Positions 16,030 through 25,065 of a stretch of DNA of 64,000 bases are shown here, piece by piece. The notes under the pieces are model-generated. The model searched no databases, was not told where the DNA came from, and worked only from the letters and a program-made list of their open reading frames with translations. The translations under genes were made by a program, and so were the position numbers. Numbering within the stretch: the first letter of the stretch is position 1; every line of letters starts with the position of its first letter. The stretch lies in contig NZ_AUIF01000036.1 in the NCBI RefSeq assembly GCF_000423565.1, positions 1-64,000 of the forward strand. Reading direction: 5' to 3'. The stretch comes from Runella zeae DSM 19591 (lineage in GTDB: Bacteria; Bacteroidota; Bacteroidia; Cytophagales; Spirosomataceae).

Positions 16030-17268
16030 ATGAAATTCACCCTGGTTAGTTGTTTAGTGTTGGGATTGGTAGTTACCATAAAAAGTCAGACTGTACCTTT
16101 GCCTCTAGAGAGTGAGGCGATAGTGAGAGGAGGTTTGCCTCATTTTTTTTCAAAAATTAAAGAAAACAAAAAAGTGAAGGTTGCCTACTTGGGGGGAAGT
16201 ATCACTCGTGCTGATAAAGGGTGGCGTGACCAAACTTTTGAATGGATTCAAAAACAATATCCTTCAGTTGGTTTTGAACAAATCATGGCGGCTATTGGAG
16301 GTACAGGGTCTGATTTTGGTGCGCATCGATTGCAGAGGCATGTACTTCAATACCGTCCAGATTTGGTATTTGTGGAGTTTGCAGTCAATGACAATTCCAA
16401 GCCTGCTAACGAAATCAAAGAGGCAATGGAGGGTATTGTAAGACAAATATGGAAGCAAAGCCCCAAGATTGATATTTGTTTTGTTTATACTTTCTCAAAA
16501 CCGCAGTTGGAATTTTACCAAGCTGGCAACTTTCCTGTGTCGGCTTCGGCGATGGAGCAAGTAGCAGATTATTACCAAATTCCTTCTATTTGTATGGCTT
16601 TGCCAGCCGTCAGACTCATTACGGAAGGCAAGATGCTTCTTCAAGGAAAACCCAAAGAGCAGCCCGATAAGATGATATTTTCGGAAGATGGGGTGCACCC
16701 TTTTTCCGAAACAGGCCAAAAAGTGTATGCCGAAACCGTAGGACGATACCTGAAACAATGGGAGACAACTACCACACCCCAAAAACATAAGTTGAAAACG
16801 CCAATGATGCCCCACAACCTTGAAAACGCCAAGTTGCTCTCGCTCGACAAAATCAATAAAAGTAAAGGTTGGAAGCGGGTAGATACGTCGGCAATTGGAC
16901 GGGGATTTGCCAGTATGTTTGCGCCTATTTATGCCTCAGCAGATAGCAGCGATTTCTTACAGTTTTCTTTCAAGGGGACAAGCGTGGGACTGGTAGACAT
17001 CATCGGGCCTAGCAGCGGGCAAGTGGTGGTATGGATAGACCAAGACGCCCCAAGATACATTAATCGTTTTGACGAATATTGTACTTACAATCGACTTAGC
17101 TACACGCTTATCAATGGGCTTAAAGCAGGTACTCATAAAGTAACCATGAAGGTATCGCCTAACCAACTTGATAAAGCGACGATTTTGCAAAAGAGAAACA
17201 ACAAAATAAGCGACCCTGCGCTTTATGAAAAGCAATTTTTGTACATAGGAGCAATTTTGGAAAAGTAA
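16030..17268 (+). CDS. Secreted SGNH/GDSL-type hydrolase
   Basis: 412 residues from ATG 16030; an upstream in-frame TTG at 16024 adds only two codons. A signal peptide (MKFTLVSCLVLGLVVTIKSQ) is followed by the SGNH core. Block I is GGSIT at 55-59 with nucleophile Ser57, a glycine lies in AAIGGTGSDFG, the Asn block is FVEFAVND, and the catalytic Asp/His pair is in EDGVHPFSETG. The remaining 150 residues are beta-rich (FKGTSVGLVDIIGPSSGQVVVWID), like the accessory jelly-roll of some carbohydrate esterases. It probably removes acyl groups from a polysaccharide or glycoside in the periplasm or outside the cell. It converges on ribokinase with a gap of only 6 bases and no room for a separate terminator. 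Confidence 0.87.
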   Translation: MKFTLVSCLVLGLVVTIKSQTVPLPLESEAIVRGGLPHFFSKIKENKKVKVAYLGGSITRADKGWRDQTFEWIQKQYPSVGFEQIMAAIGGTGSDFGAHRLQRHVLQYRPDLVFVEFAVNDNSKPANEIKEAMEGIVRQIWKQSPKIDICFVYTFSKPQLEFYQAGNFPVSASAMEQVADYYQIPSICMALPAVRLITEGKMLLQGKPKEQPDKMIFSEDGVHPFSETGQKVYAETVGRYLKQWETTTTPQKHKLKTPMMPHNLENAKLLSLDKINKSKGWKRVDTSAIGRGFASMFAPIYASADSSDFLQFSFKGTSVGLVDIIGPSSGQVVVWIDQDAPRYINRFDEYCTYNRLSYTLINGLKAGTHKVTMKVSPNQLDKATILQKRNNKISDPALYEKQFLYIGAILEK

Positions 17269-17274
17269 CGAAAA

Positions 17275-18192
17275 TTAAAGCAGTTCGTCTAGTTCGTGGC
17301 GATAGGGCATAGAGGCTTGTGCACCCATGCGCGTCACCGCAATAGACGCGGCTTCGGTAGCAAAAATAACGGCCTCTTCGAGCGACTTCCCTTCAGCAAG
17401 GGCTACTACCAAAGCCCCGTTGAAACAATCGCCCGCTGCGGTGGTGTCAATGGCTTTTACGATAGGAGCAGGGAGTTGTTTCGCTGCCGATTGGGTATGT
17501 AAATAGGCTCCTTTTGCGCCCAAAGTAATGATTACGTTGGCAATTCCTTTGTCTATCAATTGCTTAGAAGCGGCTTTTGCCGACACTTCATTATTTACCT
17601 GAATACCCGTCAGCAGTTGGGTTTCCGTTTCATTGGGCGTAATTAGGTACAAATGTTCCCAGATTTCATTGGGTAGAGCGGTCATGGGTGCAGGATTTAG
17701 AATGATGCGAACTCCTTTTTCGTGGGCTTTTTGGATAGCATAGGCGACGGTAGAAAGCGGAATTTCGAGTTGGACCAATAAAATATCATTGGGTCTCATT
17801 TCCTCAAAAACGGGAGTAATGTCGGCTTCGCTTAAAAAACCGTTGGCACCGGAGGCTACCGAAATACAATTTTCACCCTTGGCATCGACATTGATTAGTG
17901 CCACTCCCGACGGATGATGTGGGTCGGTTTTGATATACTGAATGTTGATTTTTTCTCTGGTAAATTGTTGTAAAGCTTGTTTCCCAAAAATATCATCGCC
18001 GACTTTGGCCACAAAAACCACTTTCCCGCCTAGTCGAGCAGCTGCCACTGCTTGATTGGCTCCTTTGCCGCCCGCATTCATCAAAAAATCTCCGCCCAAC
18101 ACAGTTTCACCTGGCATAGGAAGTTTTGGCGTTTTTATGACCATGTCGGTATTGGAGCTACCGATTACATAAATGGTATTCTGTAAAGACAT
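17275..18192 (-). CDS. rbsK: Ribokinase (PfkB family)
   Basis: 305 residues, the normal length. Cytoplasmic enzyme that phosphorylates D-ribose at O5 with ATP. The N-terminal signature is SSNTDMVIKTPKLPMPGETVLG, followed by the sugar-binding NAGGKGANQAVAAARLGG. The C-terminal PfkB signature is IDTTAAGDCFNGALVVAL, with the catalytic Asp in the anion-hole motif TAAGD. The pattern E..L.TG (ETETQLLTGI) fits ribokinases better than other PfkB kinases. It is downstream of the isomerase on the same strand, but a strong terminator hairpin lies between them, so it may have its own promoter or depend on readthrough. Deoxyribose-phosphate aldolase lies 43 kb away in the window. Confidence 0.93.
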   Translation of the reverse strand: MSLQNTIYVIGSSNTDMVIKTPKLPMPGETVLGGDFLMNAGGKGANQAVAAARLGGKVVFVAKVGDDIFGKQALQQFTREKINIQYIKTDPHHPSGVALINVDAKGENCISVASGANGFLSEADITPVFEEMRPNDILLVQLEIPLSTVAYAIQKAHEKGVRIILNPAPMTALPNEIWEHLYLITPNETETQLLTGIQVNNEVSAKAASKQLIDKGIANVIITLGAKGAYLHTQSAAKQLPAPIVKAIDTTAAGDCFNGALVVALAEGKSLEEAVIFATEAASIAVTRMGAQASMPYRHELDELL

Positions 18193-18221
18193 AGTAAGGC
18201 TTTTGGGTAAATATATAAAAA

Positions 18222-18252
18222 TCCCCTTTTTCTAATTGATAGAAAAAGGGGA
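18222..18252 (-). terminator. Rho-independent terminator of the isomerase gene
   Basis: A 13-bp stem (CCCCTTTTTCTA paired with TAGAAAAAGGGG plus one outer T-A pair) has a 5-base loop. Read on the minus strand it is followed by ATTTTTATATATTT, a good U-tract. It lies in the 105-base gap before ribokinase. Confidence 0.82.
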
Positions 18253-18297
18253 AATAAAGTTATGATTTCGGCTGTTTAGGCCATAATTCCAAAAGAG

Positions 18298-19158
18298 TTA
18301 GGATTTACGCTTGCCAGATTGAGATGCTTCGCATACACCTTTGAAATACCCAACCGACTCTGCAATACCTGCTAGAGGGTCTTTCATGTCTTTTTCGTAT
18401 TCTAAGCTACAGCAGCCGTCGTACTTGATTTTACGAAGCATCGCTACAAATGCTGGAATGTCAATAATTCCCCGCCCAAGCTCACAAGTTTTACCTTCTT
18501 TGGATGCGGCGGTTACGTTTTTGAGGTGAATGTCAAAGATACGTTTGGCATATTTTTGCAAGTCGGCAATTGGATCATCTCCGAAGCGTTTGTCGTGGCC
18601 CATATCAAAGCAAAGCCCGATACGAGGGTCAAGATTTTTGACGGCGTCTATTACCGAAGAAGCATTGGGCCATAGCTTAATATCAGGGCCATGAATATGT
18701 ATGGCATATTTCATATCGTACTCTTTCACTTTTTTGTCGATATAAGGAAGCAAATCTTCGTTGGGGACTCCTACGATAAGTTTGACACCTACTCGCTTCG
18801 CATAATCGAAACCATTGTCGATTTCTTGGGTAGTTTTCATGTAAATAGGCCCTACTGCGTAGCCAGTTACATTGGCATTTTTGAGGGTTTCATGAAAGGT
18901 CGCGATTTGCTCGGCGGTACTATTATAAGGTAAGTGAAAGTCTTTGATACACAAATAATGAACATCGACTTTTTTCATCATTTCGAGGGCTTGGTCGAGT
19001 TTGAAATGAACAAAACTAAAACCTGCAATGCCGAGTTTAAATAAATCGTTGCTGGGAGGAGAGAGAAGTGTTGATTGAGGGGCAGCAGCGGCTATTACAG
19101 GGCTTGAAAGAGCTAAGCTTCCCACTGCATTTTTTAAAAAAGATCTTCTGGTATTCAT
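18298..19158 (-). CDS. Exported sugar phosphate isomerase/epimerase-like TIM-barrel protein
   Basis: 286 residues. The N-terminus MNTRRSFLKNAVGSLALSS is a twin-arginine signal (R4-R5), so the protein is probably folded before export. The barrel shows the xylose-isomerase-like pattern: YAIHIHGPD, GLCFDMGHDKR, IFDIHLKNV and CSLEYEKDM, supplying the His/Asp/Glu metal ligands expected of the family. Such proteins in Bacteroidota often act on sugars or cyclitols, including 3-keto sugars. The exact reaction here is unknown. It lies between the SusD gene and ribokinase on the same strand and has terminator hairpins on both sides. Confidence 0.85.
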   Translation of the reverse strand: MNTRRSFLKNAVGSLALSSPVIAAAAPQSTLLSPPSNDLFKLGIAGFSFVHFKLDQALEMMKKVDVHYLCIKDFHLPYNSTAEQIATFHETLKNANVTGYAVGPIYMKTTQEIDNGFDYAKRVGVKLIVGVPNEDLLPYIDKKVKEYDMKYAIHIHGPDIKLWPNASSVIDAVKNLDPRIGLCFDMGHDKRFGDDPIADLQKYAKRIFDIHLKNVTAASKEGKTCELGRGIIDIPAFVAMLRKIKYDGCCSLEYEKDMKDPLAGIAESVGYFKGVCEASQSGKRKS

Positions 19159-19198
19159 AAAGTCAGAAATTTAAGGTGGTACTCGTTGAAAATAAAAT

Positions 19199-19235
19199 CT
19201 CCAAAGTGAGGACTTACAGACCCTCAACTTTGGAG
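19199..19235 (-). terminator. Terminator of the SusC/SusD operon
   Basis: CTCCAAAGT-GAGG pairs with CCTCAACTTTGGAG (13 pairs, one bulged base) around a 9-base loop. On the minus strand it is followed by ATTTTATTTTC. It lies 19 bases downstream of the SusD stop codon. Confidence 0.78.
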
Positions 19236-19253
19236 AAAAGAATTATTTGACCA

Positions 19254-21089
19254 CTATTTACTAGGAATAGACGTCAATGGAGGAATATTTCGCTCAAAAC
19301 CCGCATATCCTTTGTTTTGATTGATGATTCCTTTGGAGTTGCCATCGATAGCACTTTGCGGAATGGGCCACAACACGTGGTAAGGACTCATTTTGTATTC
19401 GTCGCCGTGGCGTGTTTTTACCCCCTTGTTGTAGAAATTACTTTTCTCCATAATACGATCGAAGAAAAAGTTATTGTCAGAGAAGTTGGCCAAGCTGTAA
19501 GTTTTACCATTGTAAGCAGGTTTACCAGTTTGGGCCAAAATATAAGCAATACGGGTAAGCTCGGTTTTACGAGGTTCTTCAAAATAAAGCTCGCGAGCAC
19601 GTTCGTCCAAGATCGTTCCGATGTTGATTTTGTCGGCAGTAAGCGGAGAAGCACCAGCGCGAGTGCGTACTTGGTTGAGGTCGTTGGCGGCACTTGCCAA
19701 ATCACCTTTCCAGAAATGAGCTTCGGCACGAAGAAGATAGGTTTCTGCCAAACGAAATACATACCAATCGGTGTGGCCACCTGCTGCTTGCACGCGCTCA
19801 GGATCAGGAATAAACAACTTATAATGTGGCCAGTCAAACCAGCAACGGATGGTGTCGATAGTAAGCACCGCTCCTGCATTGGTACGAAGTTGTAATTTTT
19901 TGCCATAAAACTCGTCACGGCCTTTGATAGCAGGGTTGTTATAAACTAAATCTTGCATACGCATCCAGTTGCCTGGCGCATGGCGCAAATCTTTAGGGTC
20001 ATCCCACACCGAATGAGTAGAGTACCATGTAGGTCTAACACGCCCGATACCACGGCCAAATTCATTCACTTGATTAAACTCCAGATTGGGGGTATCGATG
20101 GTACCACGGTTACCAGCAGGGGTGTTGATATTGTTGTGCCAAAATGGAACGGTATTCCGCATAATTTGAATACCACCGTCGTAGTTTCCTTCCATGAGCA
20201 AACGGTCTATTACCAACATCAATCCTTCTCTATTAGCCGCAATAGCCTTATTTTCAGGACGGTGTAAGTCCCAAATTACGTTTTTAGTAACATCTCCTTG
20301 CGTAGCTCCAAAACGATTACGCATCAAGCTGTGCTGCCCGCCATCGATGACATTACTAGCCGATTTAATAGCATCGTCAAAAAGGCCGAGGGCTAGGTTG
20401 ATTTTGGTGAGTAAGTGACTTACCGAACCACGGTTTACGGTACCTTTATCGGCTACCACCGGCACCCATTTTTCGGCAAATTCGAGGTCTTCTTTCATTT
20501 TTTTCAAAATAACCTCTCTTTTGGTAGATGAATAATCCAGTTTTGGGGTATTGACTTCTTCCAAAATCAAAGGCACATCCCCAAACTGATGCGTAAGGCG
20601 ATAATAGCGCATAGCGCGGTGGAAATAAGCAGCGCCAAGGATTTGGTTTTTCTCTTGCTCTGATTTGTAAGTCGGCTGGTCGATACGCGTAATCGCCGCA
20701 TTGGCGTATTTGATGCCTCGATACCCTTCCATCCAATACCAACCAATTTTGTTATAGTCACCGTGGTTGAGTTGTGCATCAGGGGTAATCTGAAGATCCA
20801 TGTTTTGGGCAGGTCCCGATTTATCGGTAGTTCCTTCTACTGCAATGTCCGAAAAGATGGACTCTGTTACCATTGGAGGCGAATCGCCATACCATTCGAT
20901 ACGGAGGTTTCGCTCACATGCTACGAGGGTAGCTCTTAATCCGCTGGGGTCGTTGAAGGTGTTTTCGGGAGCAAAAAAGGAAAGGGGCTTAGGCTCGAGC
21001 CAAGATTTGTCGCAGCTTGTGAGGGTAGCTCCGAGCAAAAGAGTGCCAATGCAAATGGCTGGTTTTGAGGTAATATATTTAAGTTTCAT
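19254..21089 (-). CDS. RagB/SusD-family nutrient-binding lipoprotein
   Basis: 611 residues. The N-terminal signal peptide ends in the lipobox LTSC with Cys26 as the lipidation site, so the protein is an outer-membrane surface lipoprotein. SusD features include the early motif [16 protein letters not shown], helical TPR-like regions ([22 protein letters not shown]) and a C-terminal [32 protein letters not shown] segment. SusD proteins cap the SusC barrel and bind a glycan or peptide ligand. The partner SusC gene is immediately upstream with a 35-base gap. At 611 residues it is at the long end of the family, so substrate assignment by analogy is unsafe. Confidence 0.95.
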   Translation of the reverse strand: MKLKYITSKPAICIGTLLLGATLTSCDKSWLEPKPLSFFAPENTFNDPSGLRATLVACERNLRIEWYGDSPPMVTESIFSDIAVEGTTDKSGPAQNMDLQITPDAQLNHGDYNKIGWYWMEGYRGIKYANAAITRIDQPTYKSEQEKNQILGAAYFHRAMRYYRLTHQFGDVPLILEEVNTPKLDYSSTKREVILKKMKEDLEFAEKWVPVVADKGTVNRGSVSHLLTKINLALGLFDDAIKSASNVIDGGQHSLMRNRFGATQGDVTKNVIWDLHRPENKAIAANREGLMLVIDRLLMEGNYDGGIQIMRNTVPFWHNNINTPAGNRGTIDTPNLEFNQVNEFGRGIGRVRPTWYSTHSVWDDPKDLRHAPGNWMRMQDLVYNNPAIKGRDEFYGKKLQLRTNAGAVLTIDTIRCWFDWPHYKLFIPDPERVQAAGGHTDWYVFRLAETYLLRAEAHFWKGDLASAANDLNQVRTRAGASPLTADKINIGTILDERARELYFEEPRKTELTRIAYILAQTGKPAYNGKTYSLANFSDNNFFFDRIMEKSNFYNKGVKTRHGDEYKMSPYHVLWPIPQSAIDGNSKGIINQNKGYAGFERNIPPLTSIPSK

Positions 21090-21124
21090 GATTTCGTGAT
21101 TAAGATTAATAGAGAAACGTCTCC

Positions 21125-24100
21125 TTAAAGAGTGATATCAATCCCAAAGCTAACAATACGCGGAGCAGGTACGTTGTTGCCACTATCATCAGGCTCTGCA
21201 TCCCAGAAGTTCCATTTAGGAGCATAGTAGCCTACGTTTCTAACCGAGCCAAAAAACTTGAGATTTTGGATATTGGCTTTTTGAATGAGGGATTTAGGAA
21301 CGGTGTAAGCCACAGAGATGTTGTCGAGACGGATGAAAGAGCGGTCTTGATATACACTGAATCCACTGGCTCCACCTTCACTTGAATACAGACGTGCCCA
21401 CTCATTAGAAGGATTTTCGGCAGTCCAGTAGGGGAACACATATGAGCTTGTACGGTCAAGGAAGCCATCACGGTTTTTCATTTGGTTGAAGGCCGTTTTG
21501 TGTCCCCAATAAGAATACATTACCATCGAAACATCAAAGTTTTTGAAGAGTTTGAACTCATTACGGAATGTCCATCTGAAACGTGGGTTGGTCCAGCCTT
21601 GGAAATCTTTATCCGCATTGGTGTATTTGCCGTCGCCATCTACATCTTTGATTTTGAAATCGCCTGGTTTTACACCGTACTTAGCGGCTTCAGCTTGTTC
21701 GCTTGTTTGCCAGATACCATCTACTTGGTAATTCCAGATTTCATCGATGGAGTGCCCGATAAACCAACGGTTGGCTACATCGTCGATTTCTTTTCCGTTT
21801 TCGTCTAAATCACCATACAGGTGCACGATTTTGTTGCGGTTTAGTTGGAGGTTGAAAGTTGAGCGCCAAGTCAAGTTTTCTTTGTTCATGTTGATCGAGT
21901 TAAGGCTAATCTCAAACCCACGGTTTTGAACTTCACCTAGGTTGTCCATGACCCAGTCAAATCCTACGATGTTAGGCAAAGAGCGTTGTACAAGCAAGTC
22001 TTTGGTAGAAGAACGGTATACTTCGATAGAACCATCCAAACGGTTGTTAAGGATCCCAAAATCCAAACCTAAGTTGAAGGAGTTGGTACGTTCCCATTTG
22101 AGGTTGGGGTTTTGCATCCGGCTTACGTACAGCTGATTGACCAAGTAGGGAGTACCATCTGGTTTGATATAAATATACTTACCAGTGGTAAGGTCAGAAA
22201 GTGCAAGATAACGGCCAATGTCACGGTTACCATTGCTACCCCATGAGAGGCGAAGTTTTCCGTAGTTGAGCCAAGAGCTTTTGAAGAATTTTTCATCCGT
22301 AAATACCCACCCCAAAGCTGCCGACGAGAAAAGGGCACGGGGGTTTTTTTGTCCAAAGGCTGAGTATCCATCCCGACGCGTCGAAAGCGTAATCATATAA
22401 CGGTCTTGGAGTGAATAAAACATCCGCGCCATCAAACCATCGCCCGTACTGTATTCGTCGTTGCTAGATACAGTGGGGTTGATACCCGTATTAATACCAT
22501 GATAGCCAAGTACATCCGAAGGAAGCATACCTCGGTTGGTCATGGTGTTGTCCCAGCGTTGGAATTGTTCGGCGTTGGCAAGGAGTGTTACATCAAAGTT
22601 GTGAATACCAAAAGTTTTATTCCACTTTAAGATGTTGTCTATTTGCCAGTAAAATGTCTTGCGTTGTTGACGGCTTACATTTCCTCCTACAGCAGCCCAC
22701 TCAGCGTGCTTAGAAGATTCGTGGTTGTATCTTTCATAAAACTCAAGTTGTGGCGTGTAGTTGAGTCGGTACGTAATACCAAAAGGCAATGTCACTAAAC
22801 CAAAAATGGTAGTATTTAGAGTGGTGATTTTGGTGCGGCGGTCGATAAAACTACGGTCATAGTAAGGGTGTTTGCCACCGCTAGCTTCGTTGTTTGGACG
22901 CCAAGTGTAATTACCATTAGCATCCAACTCCGAGCCCCAAGGCGACAAAGTACGCGCCAAAGTCCAGTCTACCGGTACTTGGCTTTCGTCGCGGTCAGCA
23001 AATTGGGTAGTCATCCCTACCGACAAAAACTTCGTCACTTTGCTTTCAAGATTGATACGTCCTCTGATGGTTTTGAAACGGTCTCCATAAATGATACCAT
23101 TGTTGTCGAGGTAGCCCATTGACATATAGTAAGAAGTGCCTTCTTTTCGCCCCGAAACGCTAACGGTATGGTCTTGGCGAGCACCATTCTGAAAAATCAT
23201 GTCGTACCAATTGACACTCTTTCCAGCTTTGTAATTTTCGATTTCGATGGGTTGCATTCCCAAGCGCTGCAACCACACCGTGGTGGGGTCGCCCGACGAA
23301 CCGTCATAAGCCATCCATTGCTCAAGACTCACCCCTGAAGGAAGCTGAGTGGGGTTGTTGAATTGGCCTGGTTTATAAGTAGAGTTGATGTTTTTCATTA
23401 CATCGCTTCTCCAATTGACAAATCCGTCGGGGCTCAACACTTCTTGATTACGAGCTACACTTGCTACGGCAAAGTTGGTGTTGATATTGACCCGAGGTTT
23501 TCCTTCTTGGCCTTTTTTGGTAGTAATCAAGATGACGCCACTTGCTGCTTTCGCTCCAAAAACCGCCGCTGAGCTTGCGTCTTTGAGTACGTCGATGGTT
23601 TCGATGTCGTTGGGGTTGATGTCCGACAACTCCCCATAATAAATCGCACCATCCAATACAAGAAGTGGACTAGTGGCGGCATTCAAAGAGTTGCGGCCCC
23701 GTACAAGCAAGCTACCTCCGCCTTTGGCAGAAGGTGACATGCCTACATTCAGACCTGCCACGTTTCCCCGTAAAATATCTTGGACAGAGTTAGGGTTTTC
23801 GTTTTCAAGTTTGGTGGTATTGATTTGCGATACAGCCCCTGTCAAATCTCTTTTTTTCTGCGTACCATACCCCACTACTACTACTTCGTTGAGGATTTTT
23901 TGATCCGTACCAAGGCTAATATTAATGGTAGTTTTGTTCCCAACTACCATTTCTTGAGACAAGTAGCCCACCGAGGAAAATACCAAAATAGCGGTGTTGT
24001 CAGATACGTTAATTTTAAACCTTCCTTCTCCGTCTGTCGTTGTACCATTGGTGGTGTTTTTGACTAATACAGTTACACCGGGGATAGGGGAATTATCATC

Positions 24101-24265
24101 TTTGGATAATACCTGCCCACTCACTGTTTTGTCGGAGGGTTGATGAGAGGTAGGAATAGGTGGGGAGCCAGGAGTCGCCCATGAAGGAGTACTCATCTGA
24201 AGGCTCATGGCAAATGCGCCACAAACTAGCGCATGCCTTAGTGTAAGCGTAGATGTTTTCTTCAT
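21125..24265 (-). CDS. SusC/RagA-family TonB-linked outer-membrane protein
   Basis: 1046 residues. After a signal peptide ([18 protein letters not shown]...PSWA), a carboxypeptidase-D regulatory-like domain ([20 protein letters not shown]) and the SusC TonB-box region ([17 protein letters not shown]) are clear. The plug has [33 protein letters not shown] and [18 protein letters not shown]. The barrel ends with [16 protein letters not shown]. It imports oligomers handed over by the SusD lipoprotein encoded directly downstream. Its promoter should lie in the 770-bp AT-rich region toward the divergent receptor at 25066, but no exact TAnnTTTG box was found on this strand. No sigma/anti-sigma pair adjoins, so control is probably by another regulator. 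Confidence 0.97.
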   Translation of the reverse strand: MKKTSTLTLRHALVCGAFAMSLQMSTPSWATPGSPPIPTSHQPSDKTVSGQVLSKDDNSPIPGVTVLVKNTTNGTTTDGEGRFKINVSDNTAILVFSSVGYLSQEMVVGNKTTINISLGTDQKILNEVVVVGYGTQKKRDLTGAVSQINTTKLENENPNSVQDILRGNVAGLNVGMSPSAKGGGSLLVRGRNSLNAATSPLLVLDGAIYYGELSDINPNDIETIDVLKDASSAAVFGAKAASGVILITTKKGQEGKPRVNINTNFAVASVARNQEVLSPDGFVNWRSDVMKNINSTYKPGQFNNPTQLPSGVSLEQWMAYDGSSGDPTTVWLQRLGMQPIEIENYKAGKSVNWYDMIFQNGARQDHTVSVSGRKEGTSYYMSMGYLDNNGIIYGDRFKTIRGRINLESKVTKFLSVGMTTQFADRDESQVPVDWTLARTLSPWGSELDANGNYTWRPNNEASGGKHPYYDRSFIDRRTKITTLNTTIFGLVTLPFGITYRLNYTPQLEFYERYNHESSKHAEWAAVGGNVSRQQRKTFYWQIDNILKWNKTFGIHNFDVTLLANAEQFQRWDNTMTNRGMLPSDVLGYHGINTGINPTVSSNDEYSTGDGLMARMFYSLQDRYMITLSTRRDGYSAFGQKNPRALFSSAALGWVFTDEKFFKSSWLNYGKLRLSWGSNGNRDIGRYLALSDLTTGKYIYIKPDGTPYLVNQLYVSRMQNPNLKWERTNSFNLGLDFGILNNRLDGSIEVYRSSTKDLLVQRSLPNIVGFDWVMDNLGEVQNRGFEISLNSINMNKENLTWRSTFNLQLNRNKIVHLYGDLDENGKEIDDVANRWFIGHSIDEIWNYQVDGIWQTSEQAEAAKYGVKPGDFKIKDVDGDGKYTNADKDFQGWTNPRFRWTFRNEFKLFKNFDVSMVMYSYWGHKTAFNQMKNRDGFLDRTSSYVFPYWTAENPSNEWARLYSSEGGASGFSVYQDRSFIRLDNISVAYTVPKSLIQKANIQNLKFFGSVRNVGYYAPKWNFWDAEPDDSGNNVPAPRIVSFGIDITL

Positions 24266-24514
24266 AATGATTGAAGTTGCATAGATAGATAAATAGAATT
24301 GAAAAAAAAGACAAAATTGACTCGCTATTAAGAATTTAGTGAGTTAGAATATAACTTAAAAAAATAAATATAATGTTGGTAATCAGGCACTTTAAAGGCT
24401 GATTGCTGAGATGAAGTGTTGGATGATTGAAATGGGTACATACATGATTTATAAATGGTGTGACTTCTGGCGAAACTTGTTTGATAAGAAACTTCGAACT
24501 TTTTATTACTTATT

Positions 24515-24549
24515 TAATTCACAAAAAAATTCAATTTTTTTGTGAATTA
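24515..24549. repeat. Near-perfect long palindrome between divergent receptor genes
   Basis: Arms TAATTCACAAAAAAATT and AATTTTTTTGTGAATTA are exact reverse complements (17 bp each) around a single C. It lies about 250 bp upstream of the SusC start and 515 bp upstream of the rightward receptor. Neither flanking gene ends here, so a terminator is not expected. An operator or a cruciform-forming site is possible. Confidence 0.75.
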
Positions 24550-24847
24550 GTACTATTAATAGGCATTGTTTTTTACGTATATAAATTTATTTTTTGTTGT
24601 CATTAATTTTATAATATTCTGTTTTATAAATATTTATAATCTTTTGTATTGTTTTTTTTGAAAGAATTAGCAATAAAAAAAGATCTATTCTTTAGGATAT
24701 AAAAAGTAGAGTTTTTTTGACAGGATAGACCATTGATTTGGCTCATATTAAAGTCTTTCAAGGAGTCATAAAAAAATATATATGTGGTATATTTTATAGG
24801 TGAAATATGATAATTAGTAGAAGTTTAAAAACTTTTTGCCAGAAGAG

Positions 24848-24889
24848 TTGCATATAAAATTTTTTTTAGAATACATTTGCATATAAAAT
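24848..24889 (+). promoter_or_regulatory. Promoter with 13-bp direct repeats upstream of TonB receptor
   Basis: TACATTTG at 24872-24879 matches the Bacteroidota -7 consensus TAnnTTTG exactly. A TTG at 24848-24850, 21 bases upstream, can serve as the -33 element. The 13-mer TTGCATATAAAAT occurs at 24848-24860 and again at 24877-24889, overlapping both promoter elements, so a repressor or activator could bind there. The leader to ATG 25066 would be about 180 bases. Confidence 0.5.
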
Positions 24890-25065
24890 CAATAGACAAT
24901 AAATACTAATATCCTTGTACCCTATCTAAAATAGGGAGAAGTAGATTGTCGCAAACTAAATGTGAATGTTGAAATTTAAACTATAAAATCTGTATATTAT
25001 ATATACAATAAACATAAGTATACAACTCAATTTTTATGACCATCCACCAATCAAACCAACCCACT

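Larger units (their letters stand above)
24266..25065. other. AT-rich divergent intergenic region
   Basis: About 800 bp separate the divergent SusC gene and the TonB receptor at 25066. No credible coding sequence is seen. It contains a long palindrome (24515-24549), a pair of direct repeats (24848-24889) and a TAnnTTTG promoter box for the rightward gene. The rest is low-complexity A/T. Confidence 0.8.

Noticed and set aside
16030-18192. Operon of SGNH hydrolase and ribokinase
   Set aside because: They are on opposite strands and converge.
24361-24420. Short AATCAG/CTGATT inverted pair upstream of SusC
   Set aside because: Only 6 bp arms in AT-rich DNA; expected by chance.
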